Source: Drosophila miranda (lineage: Eukaryota > Arthropoda > Insecta > Diptera > Drosophilidae). Taken from it: DNA of 64,000 bases. Below are positions 35,581 through 46,309 of this stretch, one piece after another. Position numbers and translations under genes: made by a program. The first letter of the stretch is position 1. Each line of letters opens with the position of its first letter. The notes below the pieces were generated by a model. It had not been told where the DNA came from. It saw only the letters and a list, made by a program, of their open reading frames with translations, and did no database searches. Location: assembly GCF_003369915.1 (NCBI RefSeq), contig NW_022881614.1, positions 29,271,326 to 29,335,325 of the forward strand, given 5' to 3'.

Positions 35581-36304
35581 ATTGGATTGTTTCGATATTT
35601 CCCAGCAATTTGAGTTGAAATAACCCATACAAACAATTTCTGTTGAATATCTTCATTCATTGCTGCACAAATAAATACATATATTTTGATCGAAAAATCG
35701 AAATAAATCACACATTTCAATTTCGAGCCTGCACCACAGTTCTTGGGCGACCGTATCACACTGCGTATGAGTAATTTTGTTAGGGCTTTAGATAAAACCT
35801 GGCCAAGGAAAATCATGCGCACAAATTATAGGTAGGTGAGAACCAGCTCTACTAGCACACTCACTCCTTCTCCGGCAACACCCTTGTCAAAATGTTTGGG
35901 TCAGGAACTCTGAGGCTGCGGTTGCAATTCCAGAAGCCAAAGTCATAAAATCCTATATCAAATGTGAGCAGCCTGGGCATGGAGCCAAAGTTGGCAGCAC
36001 TTTTGACACATTTTTCGGTTTTATTGGCAAATCGAGCCACAAATAAATAATAGCTCGGAATGCGAACTAACTTCGCAAGGATGTGGCGGCAACCATTTCC
36101 CACCCACATCCGGAAAGGATTGCCAGGCCTTGTGTTGTGTGTGTGCTGTGTGATAAAACTACAAATTTTTGTGGCATGTTATTAAATTTGGCTTTTTATG
36201 ATACGGCCCCGGCATTTAGATTTATGTAAGACAATATGTTTTCCGAGGTCCCAGGAAACAGAGACTGAACGAGAGCGTTGCGGGGTCGGAGTGTAAAGCA
36301 TTAT

Positions 36305-36619
36305 TTATAACAAATCGTAAAATTTTATTGCACGAAAAAACTCTGGGAATCGTGTGGCCTCGAATGGCTCTACAGAGAATATTAATTTAACGTAACACAT
36401 TTGAGGATCGGTGGTCCAGTGTTTCTGGAAGTGTTCCCTTCCCTCACATGATAGTGCAGCAGCAGCAGGTATCGCCGCAGCTACAGCAGCATGGACAGCA
36501 GGGCAGAAGCAGCATCCCTTATCCTTGGGCGGCGGCTGAGAAGGCGTCTGGACGATGACCGTGGTGGCCGGCTGCGGGGCCACTTGGACCACCTCTACGA
36601 CACGAGTTCGGTGGTCCAT
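36305..36619 (-). pseudogene. Small cysteine-tail protein gene with a 1-base frameshift
   Basis: The start MDHRTRVVEVVQVAPQPATT leads into a Pro/Gln-rich head, then KDKGCCFCP. From there the frame runs into an Ala-rich stretch and on to 104 residues. Two bases over, the same DNA encodes a run of CC, CCC, SC and CCCC ending TIM and a stop at 36444-36446. Loss of one base after FCP would explain this; in-frame length would be close to 58 residues, like the relative at 60407. AATAAA is at 36324-36329 (minus). Two GATA sites lie 130-170 bp upstream. Either a recent pseudogene or a sequencing error. Confidence 0.6.
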
Positions 36620-36750
36620 GCTCTTGAGTTCTTTAAGATCGATCGGAACCGACTTGTTGCACCGAGCGCGTTCTGTCTGGCCCTGGACAATATGCCGGAT
36701 TTTACTATTATAGCTAAGTTCTTGCCAATCTCGGACTATTGCGCGACGAG

Positions 36751-36793
36751 TCTTATCTATAGATAAAAGTCACAGTGGGGCTGGCTCTTATCA
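36751..36793 (-). promoter_or_regulatory. GATA-site cluster upstream of cysteine-tail gene
   Basis: TTATCT and AGATAA form a near palindrome at 36753-36766 and CTTATC lies at 36787-36792. GATA sites of this type drive gut and fat-body genes in Drosophila. Similar sites lie before the related genes at 34925 (one) and 60407 (two). Binding is inferred, not shown. Confidence 0.45.
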
Positions 36794-37230
36794 GAGTCTA
36801 AAGCGTGTACTGTTCTGTGTGAAGTACCCTATGTTTCTGGGGGTCTTACTTACACTCATAGGTGCACACATCGTTTGAATGATGACAATGTGATACAAAG
36901 TAGAGTTGGACAGTTTTGGGTTGGAAAGAGAACTGTAAGATCGTTAATTCCATTCATAAGCGAAAGATTTTCCACAAACAATAAATAGGATAGTCAGAAG
37001 ATATATCTACTGCTACGATCTTATCTTATTTGAATTCATATATCCGTCTTATCTTTCTGGTAGCATTTATCGTGTACTTTAATCTCATATCTGCCCAAGT
37101 TCATTCTGTATTCGCTTTCGATAGGGTAATTATCTATTATAGATTACATTATTTCCATCTTTTTAGGTAATACTAGACCAAGTCATGTTCAACCTTGCTC
37201 TAATCAGGTCCCTCAATGCACAATCTAAGT

Positions 37231-39259
37231 TGTAGTGTACCAGAGTTTACACTAGCTCGCCGGATGGTCGGGGTTCTTCCTCACCTAATTGTACTATCGT
37301 ACTCCACTACATTTAAATAGTGCACTTTACGGGAAACTATAAGTGATTATACAAAAACAAAGTAAACTGAAATACTGATAGCGCCGACACGCCAAATAAA
37401 AGCCCTACTGAACCATTTCTATTTAGAGAGAACCTAGGTGTTGATTGCCCCTCTCTTCTGTACCCACCCTACCATGACAATGCGTTCGAGTTCTTGCATT
37501 GTCCCTTGATGAATCCTTTACTAAGATTTACCACATTTTATAAGATCCTGGCACGGATACTCGACAGACCATTTTTATGATTTTAAAGATTCATTTCAAT
37601 TCAAAACGATTCATATTTTGATATAATGGGAGACTTCAATTTCAATATTCATTACGTTGCAGTTGTAGAAACACAACAATTGACTTAGGTTCTAATTTGT
37701 GGGTAATATTCCCTTAATCCTAATTATCATATAAGTATAGTTATAAATTCATTATTTAAAGCATGAAAATTATTAGGGTATAGATATATATATATATTTA
37801 AAAACGAGAGAATAAGAATCGAAATCGTAAACAAAAGCTAGATCAGACTGGGGTGCATTATACACACTGAGCAGACGGGTTTGAATCATTATACGTTGTA
37901 TGCATATCTACACTTTCAAGCCAATGGCTCTTTTGACCAAACTACTTTTCGCTGTACATAATTACTCACTCCGGCGTTATTGTCTTACGCTGATCGTTGG
38001 GCCCAATGATGTCGTAGATGTTGACCGCAGCTGTTTAAAATATGGAAAATCATAAATATATAATGCATACAATACAATTACGCTACAAACACCGTCGCAT
38101 AGTCATCAGCCAGTTGTTTTGGTTTTCATAATACAGACAGAAATTTAATTGTTATGCTTTATCGCGAAAATTGAACCAAAAAGTAACAAACGAAAGACAA
38201 TTTAGTGTGCATATGCACAATATGTATGTAGATATGTACGCGCGTAACATCAAAGAGGGGTGTTAATAAAGTTTCAGTTACATTACGTTAAACTGCTGGT
38301 GTTATGCGTTGGAACTTGATAATGAATTAAATGTAAATTGGACAAAACTCGATCCCGTGCGGCTGCTTTGTAGACTCTTGCCCGCCTGAAGTTGGTTAGA
38401 GGTCAACAGGTGCGATGTATATGGTTTCTGGCCGTACTGAAGAATCTTCCGCCAAACCTATATTTAGTTATTTATAACTGAGCAGCACTAAATATATTTG
38501 GCGATTGAGGCTGATCTGGTTCACTTGGATCTTTGGAGTAGCCGAACTCGGTGGTAATATAAGATCCAGAAAAGATGAATTATGGTTGGAGTTGGAGAGA
38601 CCTCGACAACTGTACGCCTAAGCCAGCTCCCAGGGTAGTCTTCTCGAGACTATACCGCGATGGGGCAGCTTAGGTACACTTCCCTGCAACATAGGTTATG
38701 TCAGCACGTGCACGGCATTAATATGAAAACATACCTTTGTCCCCAAATATACCTGCACTAAATTTGTCTTATTCACTGACCACTGGACCACTGCTTCCAG
38801 CATATATATGTGGAAATATATATATTTTCCGGACAGCACTATATATATATATGTGTGCACTGTGTATGTTGCTCGCACTCGGGAATTATCACGTCTTTAC
38901 AGATCGATCAACTTTCTTCTTTTGTTCAAAGCAGTAATAGACGATGGACTGAGTAGCCTGTGCAGCAGAGCTTTTGAGCTTTTTACTAACTGTGCAATCG
39001 TATGATCTAGAACATTCGAGCAGCATTAGACGATCGTCTAATGCACAGCATAGCTTAACTGTGCAATCGTACGGTTGCCGTCTATGCTTCCCACTGTCCG
39101 TCGCTTGCATGTGTGCGTGGGCGTTCGGACTTAAGAGCGGCTAAAGCTTTGATCCAACCTTAAGAGCGGCTAAAGCTTGATCATATGAAAGATCACTAGG
39201 GGGTCTCACGAGACGAAAGAAGATAACCAATTCCCTATATTTTTGAGCTGGCTACTACA
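37231..39259 (-). repeat. 3' LTR of the Osvaldo/Ulysses-like element
   Basis: 2029 bp, TGTAGTGTACC to GGCTACTACA, inverted terminal repeat TGTAGT/ACTACA. It matches the 5' LTR throughout once the mag insertion is removed. The main difference is a block of about 112 bp present in the 5' LTR at 44978-45093 and absent here near 37248. Some short differences lie near 38490-38530 and 38780. Confidence 0.93.
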
Positions 39260-39322
39260 CCACAGATATTTATACAAGACCTGCTCGACGAATAATTATC
39301 TGAAGAACCTGATTAGGAGAGA

Positions 39323-42300
39323 TTATTTCCTGATCTGAATGTCTTTCAGATGATACACGCCGAGATATTTCTTGTTCTCATCGATCAATTCGTAATAGTA
39401 CGGACTTCGCTTTTTAATTACCTGAGCGGGAATGAACATAGGGGCTAGTTTAGAGCTAAACTTTTTTACAGCACTACTTTGTGTGAAATTTCTAGCATAT
39501 ACCAAATCTCCAATCTTTAATTGTGTATCACGGCAGCGTAAATTGTATCTACGCGAATTTTCTTCGTGTGCCTTTTTGACATTCGCTTTAGCCTGTTGCC
39601 GGATTAGCTGCAAGGAATCTGGGTTCTCTATTCTAGTATCGTCGTTCAAAAGGTCTAGTTTACGCAAGAGCGCGTAATCCTTCCCACTCAACATCATGTT
39701 TTGACCAAATGCTAGAAAATATGGAGAATACCCTGTATTCCTATGTAAGGTAGATCTCAATGAACCACTAATGGCATTCAGGTTACAGTCCCAATTGGAA
39801 TGTTCGTTACCGATATAAGCTCGTATCGCAGCTATCACGGATCTGTTCAGTCGCTCGCTGGCATTCGCTTGCGGTGAATAAATAGCTGTGCATTTTTGTG
39901 TTATACCGAAGCTATTTAAAAATGCCTGAAAGTAGCTAGATTTAAATTTGGATCCATTGTCTGACAAGATGACTTCTGGCACCCCAAATGTATAAAAGAG
40001 AGACCCTTCCAGATATTCACAGATCTTTGGGGCTGTAAATTTCTTCAGGGGACACAGAAAATGGAACTTGGTATTGTGATCGACAACTATGAGCAATCCT
40101 ATGTTTCCCTTTTTCGTGCGTGGGTATGGTCCTAAGAGATCTATGTATAATTTCTGAAACGGCCTATCCGAAGTGAATGGTTTACCCATAGGAGGTCTAA
40201 GAATCATATTCGGACTCTTGGTCGTGCGACAAACTGTGCATTCAGATATGTACTTGCGCGTCTGGCTAACCATGCGAGGCCAGAATAAATATATTTTAAG
40301 CTTCTCTATGGTTTTACTCATCCCACAATGTGCGGAGCTAGGGGCGTCATGAGCTTGATATAATACGTTCGTAATTAACCCTGACGGAACCCAAAGTTTC
40401 CATGATGCGTTCTCTTGAGACTCATCTCCCGAAGCGAATACTGTCCTTTTGAAAACTTGACCGTCTATCACTTTCAAGTCTGGGAACTTACTCTGATTCT
40501 GTTGAATGCTTTCTATTAAACTCAGATACTCAGCTGATTTGAATTGATCTGAGTCTAGATCAACCATGGGGTTTATTTGCGTGAGCTCCTCTATAGCCGG
40601 TTCATCCTGACGCGATAGAGTGTCAGCGACAACATTCAGTGTCCCCTTTCTATGTAGGATATTAAATGTGAAACTACGCAATTTCATAGACCATCTGGCT
40701 AATCTACCCGATAAATCTTTTTGTTGCATTAACCATTTAAGTGCTGCGTGATAGGTTATGACTACGAAGTCCTGTCCCTCAATATAAGAGCGGAATTTTT
40801 GTATCCCCTTTATGACTGCTAAGCACTCTAGTTCGGTAACCGAATAATTACGTTGTGCCTTGGATAATTTTTCTGACATGTAAGCAATTGGCAATTCAAC
40901 GCCGTCGCGTTCTTGCGCTAAAACACAGCCGATTCCGTAAGTGCTAGCATCACAGAGCAAAATAAAAGGTTTTGAGAAGTCAGGAGTTATCAAAATGGGT
41001 GATGCGGTTAAACAGGACTTTAAGGTCTCAAACGACTGTTGAGCATCCTCATTCCACTGTAAATCTTTTTTCTTCTTAAGCAACTCGGTTAGGGGAAAAC
41101 TAACGGTAGCATAATTTCCAACGAAACGTCGGTACCAACCGGATAACCCCAAAAATCGACGCAGTTGCTTAACGGTAACTGGCACAGGGAACTTCGAGAT
41201 GGCCTTGATTTTGTCTGGATTTGTCTTTATCTGACCATTACCAATAATAAAACCCAAATACGTGATTTCTTTTATGCAAAAGTTCGATTTCCCTATGTTA
41301 ATGGTTAGATTTGCTTTGCGTAGACACAACGCTATCTCCTGTAACAACAGTAAATGCGACTCGAAGTCCTCTGATAAAACAAGTAGATCATCTAAATATA
41401 CAAACACACGTGAACGAAGATGAGCTGGAATAACTCGATCCATTAGTCTACAGAGAGTTTGAGCGGCATTGCAAAGACCAAAAGGCATCATTTTATATTG
41501 ATATAACGGTCGGTTAGGCACTGTAAATGCAGTGTACTGTCGCGATTGTTCATCCAACGGGACTTGCCAAAATGCGTGTTTCATGTCTAATCCGGTGATG
41601 TAACGAGCGGGTGGAAACCGACTTAGAATACCATCAATATGTGGTAACGGATATGCATCCCGTCTTGTAACCTTGTTCACCTCTCTTGAATCGAGACACA
41701 GTCTATATTTTTCGCCTTTCTTTACCAAAACGCAGTTACTGCTCCAGGGACTAGTCGACTCCTCTATAACATCGAGCGCAAGCATATTGTCCACCTCGGC
41801 AAACATCAATTTCTCAATGGCTGGTGATACCGGCCAATGTCGTTGCTTTACGGGAATAGCTGCCCCAACATCTATAGAGTGTGTGACTAAACTGGTACGG
41901 CATAATCCTTCAGTAGCGAAAGATGGAAAACAACCTATCACTTTATCTAAGCGAATTCTCTCGTCTGCTGTCAATTTATGTAGGTTCGGTGGTTCTTCGA
42001 CGTCATCCGTACCTCCAACATCTAATTCAGATACCTCTGCAGTGTGTGTGATTTTATCTAAAAGTCCAAATTTTTGCCAGAAGTCTATCCCCAAATAGAC
42101 GTCTTGCTTGAGTTCAGGAATAAGAAACATTTCTAGGTCTGCCGTGCATCCACGGTAATTAATTTGTGTTACCAGCTTGCCTATAACCTTACTTTTAGTA
42201 TCGTTAGCCGTTTGTATTGCTCCTGAACACTTCTTAATCTTGCAATGAGCCAACATTTCTTTCGCGGCTGAGCCTCCAATACAACTGATTGTGGCCCCCG

Positions 42301-42646
42301 CATCCAACAAAGCTACGTAATCACTGCCTTCAATGGTGACATTGGTATACAGCCTGTTATCCGAACTAAGAAATATAGCTGAAACAAACTTGTTCTTATT
42401 CTTGCGAACCATCTTCCAAAATTGTCTTAAACGTTTAGTTGAACGTTTGGGCTTTCTTACAAATTTAAAACTATCTATCTTATCAAAAATTTTCTTACGC
42501 GTTGTACTATAATTTGCTTCCCTTTCAGGTAAAGGAGTAAATGAATAATGATATGCCGTAGGCAGGGTTTCCTCTACTGTTTGTGAGCTGATCTTAGGCT
42601 TCCTTAAGCTTTGGTCGTTCGTTAAACTAGTAGGTGATTCTTGCAA
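39323..42646 (-). CDS. Retrotransposon pol polyprotein (protease, RT, RNase H, integrase), intact
   Basis: 1107 residues without a stop. Protease active site LLDAGATISCIGG lies near residue 110, RT catalytic VYLDDLLVLSED near 415, RNase H LLCDASTYGIGCVL near 565, an HHCC zinc domain near 770-810 (H, H, then CTVCRTTK), and integrase core with YIDLLGPYPR, ILSDNGSKFKSS and ANASERLNRSV. The C-terminal part has the LAPMFIPAQVIKK region before the end. No ATG opens the frame; the first codon is TTG at 42646. It is in the -1 frame relative to gag, whose TAG is at 42655, so expression by frameshifting is likely. Protease, RT and integrase act on the element RNA/DNA in the particle and nucleus. It looks potentially functional. 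Confidence 0.93.
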   Translation of the reverse strand: MQESPTSLTNDQSLRKPKISSQTVEETLPTAYHYSFTPLPEREANYSTTRKKIFDKIDSFKFVRKPKRSTKRLRQFWKMVRKNKNKFVSAIFLSSDNRLYTNVTIEGSDYVALLDAGATISCIGGSAAKEMLAHCKIKKCSGAIQTANDTKSKVIGKLVTQINYRGCTADLEMFLIPELKQDVYLGIDFWQKFGLLDKITHTAEVSELDVGGTDDVEEPPNLHKLTADERIRLDKVIGCFPSFATEGLCRTSLVTHSIDVGAAIPVKQRHWPVSPAIEKLMFAEVDNMLALDVIEESTSPWSSNCVLVKKGEKYRLCLDSREVNKVTRRDAYPLPHIDGILSRFPPARYITGLDMKHAFWQVPLDEQSRQYTAFTVPNRPLYQYKMMPFGLCNAAQTLCRLMDRVIPAHLRSRVFVYLDDLLVLSEDFESHLLLLQEIALCLRKANLTINIGKSNFCIKEITYLGFIIGNGQIKTNPDKIKAISKFPVPVTVKQLRRFLGLSGWYRRFVGNYATVSFPLTELLKKKKDLQWNEDAQQSFETLKSCLTASPILITPDFSKPFILLCDASTYGIGCVLAQERDGVELPIAYMSEKLSKAQRNYSVTELECLAVIKGIQKFRSYIEGQDFVVITYHAALKWLMQQKDLSGRLARWSMKLRSFTFNILHRKGTLNVVADTLSRQDEPAIEELTQINPMVDLDSDQFKSAEYLSLIESIQQNQSKFPDLKVIDGQVFKRTVFASGDESQENASWKLWVPSGLITNVLYQAHDAPSSAHCGMSKTIEKLKIYLFWPRMVSQTRKYISECTVCRTTKSPNMILRPPMGKPFTSDRPFQKLYIDLLGPYPRTKKGNIGLLIVVDHNTKFHFLCPLKKFTAPKICEYLEGSLFYTFGVPEVILSDNGSKFKSSYFQAFLNSFGITQKCTAIYSPQANASERLNRSVIAAIRAYIGNEHSNWDCNLNAISGSLRSTLHRNTGYSPYFLAFGQNMMLSGKDYALLRKLDLLNDDTRIENPDSLQLIRQQAKANVKKAHEENSRRYNLRCRDTQLKIGDLVYARNFTQSSAVKKFSSKLAPMFIPAQVIKKRSPYYYELIDENKKYLGVYHLKDIQIRK

Positions 42647-42654
42647 ACTTTTTT

Positions 42655-43467
42655 CTAAGGATGTGTCTGCTTGTTGTTGCTTAACACATCCTTCTGCAGG
42701 TTTCCCGGAGGGTTACATTTGGGATATACCGGCTTGTAAGTATCTTTTGTTCCACACCCGTAGCAAAAGATCTTACGAGGACCTACACAATCGTCAAATT
42801 TATGACCTTTGTTGTCACAGTTCCAGCAAGTTGGAACTGTGTGTGAAGTACGACGATGTATTTGACACACTTCATTATGCTCGACCAAGTCATCGTATAG
42901 CTGCTCGCTATCGTCTGGACCTGACAATTCCAATACGTATGAGCGAAGAGTCCTTTGCTTGACCGATTTTATATCGTTATAAAACTGCTCGTGCTTACGT
43001 ACCTCTCGTCGTAATAGCGATCTGTTGGCAATCTTTAAGTGAAGAAGCTCGTGGTGAAGAGTGGGCTTGGAATTTCTAATAAGTAGATTCACAACATCTT
43101 CTTCTGTAACCGAATTTTGAAGCCTATCCACGAGATCTTCGATAGCATATTGAAAGTCATCGAAGGATTCGTTTTCGCCCTGACGACGTTTCCTAATCTT
43201 TTCCCAGATATCATAGTCGGTCTCAACATCTTTAAATCTTCGTCTAAACTCTATACAAAACGTATCCCAATTAAAGTTTGGGTAAGTTCGATGGAATTTC
43301 CAGTACCAATCACTAGCTTTTCCCGCGAATAAAAGATACAAGTGATCACAAAGCAATTGATAATTGGTATAAGGATTTTGTTGCGTTAGAGAACGTACTC
43401 GATAAATGAACTCATCCATCCTCATGCATGTTTTTGAACCATCGAATTTAATGCGCCAATTCTGCAT
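42655..43467 (-). CDS. Retrotransposon gag, capsid and zinc knuckles
   Basis: 270 residues from MQNWRIKFDGS. The capsid-like region contains ASDWYWKFHRTYPNF and FRRRFKDVETDYD, and it ends with two zinc knuckles, CWNCDNKGHKFDDC and CYGCGTKDTYKPVYPKC, in the last 60 residues. It is probably not a separate gene. Deleting one 5-bp unit of the TAGAT run near 43545 would join it to the RING piece upstream. The nucleic-acid-binding knuckles package the RNA. Confidence 0.85.
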   Translation of the reverse strand: MQNWRIKFDGSKTCMRMDEFIYRVRSLTQQNPYTNYQLLCDHLYLLFAGKASDWYWKFHRTYPNFNWDTFCIEFRRRFKDVETDYDIWEKIRKRRQGENESFDDFQYAIEDLVDRLQNSVTEEDVVNLLIRNSKPTLHHELLHLKIANRSLLRREVRKHEQFYNDIKSVKQRTLRSYVLELSGPDDSEQLYDDLVEHNEVCQIHRRTSHTVPTCWNCDNKGHKFDDCVGPRKIFCYGCGTKDTYKPVYPKCNPPGNLQKDVLSNNKQTHP

Positions 43468-43538
43468 TATACTGGAAACTTTTGCTGGTGCTACGTGTGA
43501 GCTCGAATTACTTCGATTTGCACTCGCTCTTGAAAAAT

Positions 43539-44222
43539 CTAATCTAATCTAAATCTAACTTCTGCGTGACTATCTCGTGCTTGACCGATACCGACGTTAT
43601 TTGTTTGGTTAATGTTATTGTCACCGGAAACATCGGGTGTGATATGTTCTGGTTGTGTCAACTGGAGTGACGCTAATTGATTTTGAATCGAAGATTCAAT
43701 TGTTTTGCTTAAAAATGAAGTTAGTTGTTCCATTAACTGAGCCTGTTGAATGCTTACAGCAGACTGGACGTAGTTAGCGATTTCCACTTGAGTGGTTATT
43801 GGAAGGGTTGTGTTGTTGGTTTCAGTTTCTGTTGGTGAGCGATCTAACCGGGATCGTTGAGTTGATCTCGTATTCATACCCCTTCTAATAAACTTTTGGG
43901 CCTTTTTAGGTCGATTAGACGTTCCGTCTATTGTGATAAAAGATTCGTTAGCACTAGTTGGACGTGTTCCTTCGGCGTTAAGCTCGGCTAACAACGTGTT
44001 GTTAGAGAATGTAAGTGCCAGAGCAGAACAATGTAATGAACAGGTGGGACATTTTGGGTTTGTCCTAATCTGTTCCAAAATACAAAGTTTATGGAATTTG
44101 TGTCTACACGGGGTGTGGGCTATAATCTCACTAGTTCCCAATACTTCGTTGCAAATTCCACAAAATGGTTCTGCTTCCTGCAAAGCAGTTGTTATATCAT
44201 CTGTACTTCGCCTTACAGCCAT
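43539..44222 (-). CDS. Gag N-terminal piece with RING-H2 finger
   Basis: 227 residues. A RING-H2 pattern lies at about residues 21-61: CGIC, 14 residues, CRHKFHKLC, 10 residues, CPTC (C-x2-C-x14-C-x-H-x2-H-x2-C-x10-C-x2-C). All eight zinc ligands are present. Fingers of this type are typical of E3 ubiquitin ligases; ligase activity is unproven here. A Thr/Asn/Gln-rich stretch follows and the frame ends at a TAG inside a TAGAT repeat, from which the downstream gag continues in another frame. The start ATG lies 0.73 kb after the primer site, matching the related element at 14538. Confidence 0.85.
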   Translation of the reverse strand: MAVRRSTDDITTALQEAEPFCGICNEVLGTSEIIAHTPCRHKFHKLCILEQIRTNPKCPTCSLHCSALALTFSNNTLLAELNAEGTRPTSANESFITIDGTSNRPKKAQKFIRRGMNTRSTQRSRLDRSPTETETNNTTLPITTQVEIANYVQSAVSIQQAQLMEQLTSFLSKTIESSIQNQLASLQLTQPEHITPDVSGDNNINQTNNVGIGQARDSHAEVRFRLD

Positions 44223-44890
44223 TGTATATCAGACAATATTTAAGGAATTAAAGAAAAACTAATAAAAAAAAATTATATAAGAAGGTATTAATTGTAATAA
44301 TAAGGTCTGTCTTTCCCACATGCCAGAATACTTACAAAATATCTATTTGGTTTCAGTAGGCTTTTCAATTTTCGTTAATATAAACTATTTATAGGTTAAT
44401 GACCTCGTGCACTGAATCATTGGACAACTATCGCGATTTGGCAATATAAAATTGTAAATCCGAATAACTCAAGATGCCTAAAGTGAAAAAGCAGGTTTGC
44501 TTTGGTCGGTCAATCCAAAATGAAATGAACTGGAACCGCAAAATCCTAAAACAATTCCTGTTTATTCTGATCACTGTATGGTATTGCATAACTGTCTCTG
44601 ATACTCACAATTCGATACCATAGGTCTGTTTTGGTCAACCAATCCGGATCAAATGAATTGAAGTTGCTAAATCCGAAAACCGAGTCTAAGTATAAATTTT
44701 GAAATCTTTAACCTTTATGCAATATTTTGCAAAAGAAAATGTGTCGCTGAAATTTTGATGTATTACCGGTTGAGCTTGTAGAACCAAGGCAAGATTTGCT
44801 TGTCTTATTAAAATAAACGGCCTATATAGTAAGACACTATAAATCCAAATTTTAATATCGGCTCTGAATTGGTTTTAGATTCTAAGGCAA

Positions 44891-44962
44891 GTTGCCTGGC
44901 CCCACGTTGGGCGCCATAAATGTGTAGTTGCCTGGCCCCACGTTGGGCGCCATAAATGTGTA
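44891..44962 (-). repeat. Tandem 36-bp duplication carrying two tRNA-Lys primer sites
   Basis: Units 44891-44926 and 44927-44962 are identical. Each holds the complement of TGGCGCCCAACGTGGGGC, the perfect tRNA-Lys primer site, and the four LTR-end bases TGTA. The unit next to the LTR is in the normal place; the second lies 36 bp further inside. Confidence 0.95.
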
Positions 44963-45993
44963 GTGTACCAGAGTTTAAATATATATATATGTAAACAGAA
45001 ATATAGGCCCTTGATATCAGCAGATGACTATGACTGAACTTAAGGACGGCGTACAAATAGGGTTGGTCGTGTGCACTCTTGCTAGGCTCGGGTCTAGCTC
45101 GCCGGATGGTCGGGGTTCTTCCTCACCTAATTGTACTATCGTACTCCACTACATTTAAATAGTGCACTTTACGGGAAACTATAAGTGATTATACAAAAAC
45201 AAAGTAAACTGAAATACTGATAGCGCCGACACGCCAAATAAAAGCCCTACTGAACCATTTCTATTTAGAGAGAACCTAGGTGTTGATTGCCCCTCTCTTC
45301 TGTACCCACCCTACCATGACAATGCGTTCGAGTTCTTGCATTGTCCCTTGATGAATCCTTTACTAAGATTTACCACATTTTATAAGATCCTGGCACGGAT
45401 ACTCGACAGACCATTTTTATGATTTTAAAGATTCATTTCAATTCAAAACGATTCATATTTTAATATAATGGGAGACTTCAATTTCAATATTCATTACGTT
45501 GCAGTTGTAGAAACACAACAATTGACTTAGGTTCTAATTTGTGGGTAATATTCCCTTAATCCTAATTATCATATAAGTATAGTTATAAATTCATTATTTA
45601 AAGCATGAAAATTATTAGGGTATAGATATATATATATATAAACGAGAGAATAAGAATCGAAATCGTAAACAAAAGCTAGATCAGACTGGGGTGCATTATA
45701 CACACTGAGCAGACGGGTTTGAATCATTATACGTTGTATGCATATCTACACTTTCAAGCCAATGGCTCTTTTGACCAAACTACTTTTCGCTGTACATAAT
45801 TACTCACTCCGGCGTTATTGTCTTACGCTGATCGTTGGGCCCAATGATGTCGTAGATGTTGACCGCAGCTGTTTAAAATATGGAAAATCATAAATATATA
45901 ATGCATACAATACAATTACGCTACAAACACCGTCGCATAGTCATCAGCCAGTTGTTTTGGTTTTCATAATACAGACAGAAATTTAATTGTTAT

Positions 45994-46103
45994 TGTAGTG
46001 TATTGACACTCAGACTTAAGCACGCGTTGTCTTCAAGATTCTCTTTTATTCTATATCCCTTGGATGGTGTGACCGTATATAGATATTAATATAATACCTA
46101 ACA
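45994..46103 (-). repeat. 3' LTR of the mag-type element
   Basis: 110 bp, identical to 49891-50000. The adjoining purine run on the minus strand, AAGGAGAGGCG (46104-46114), is the polypurine tract. Confidence 0.95.
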
Positions 46104-46309
46104 CGCCTCTCCTTAGATGTTTAATATACATGTCATTTACAAATCTATTTTCTTATAACAATTTGATTTGTGTACTTAATCTAATTAGCGTATATAAAAT
46201 TTATGTGATTTCGTATTTTTCTTTCTTCTTAATCTGTTTAGTATTTGTTTCAGTGTTTAATTTGTACATAATTTGATTTCATAATTCCTTTCTTTATATT
46301 ATTTTATTG

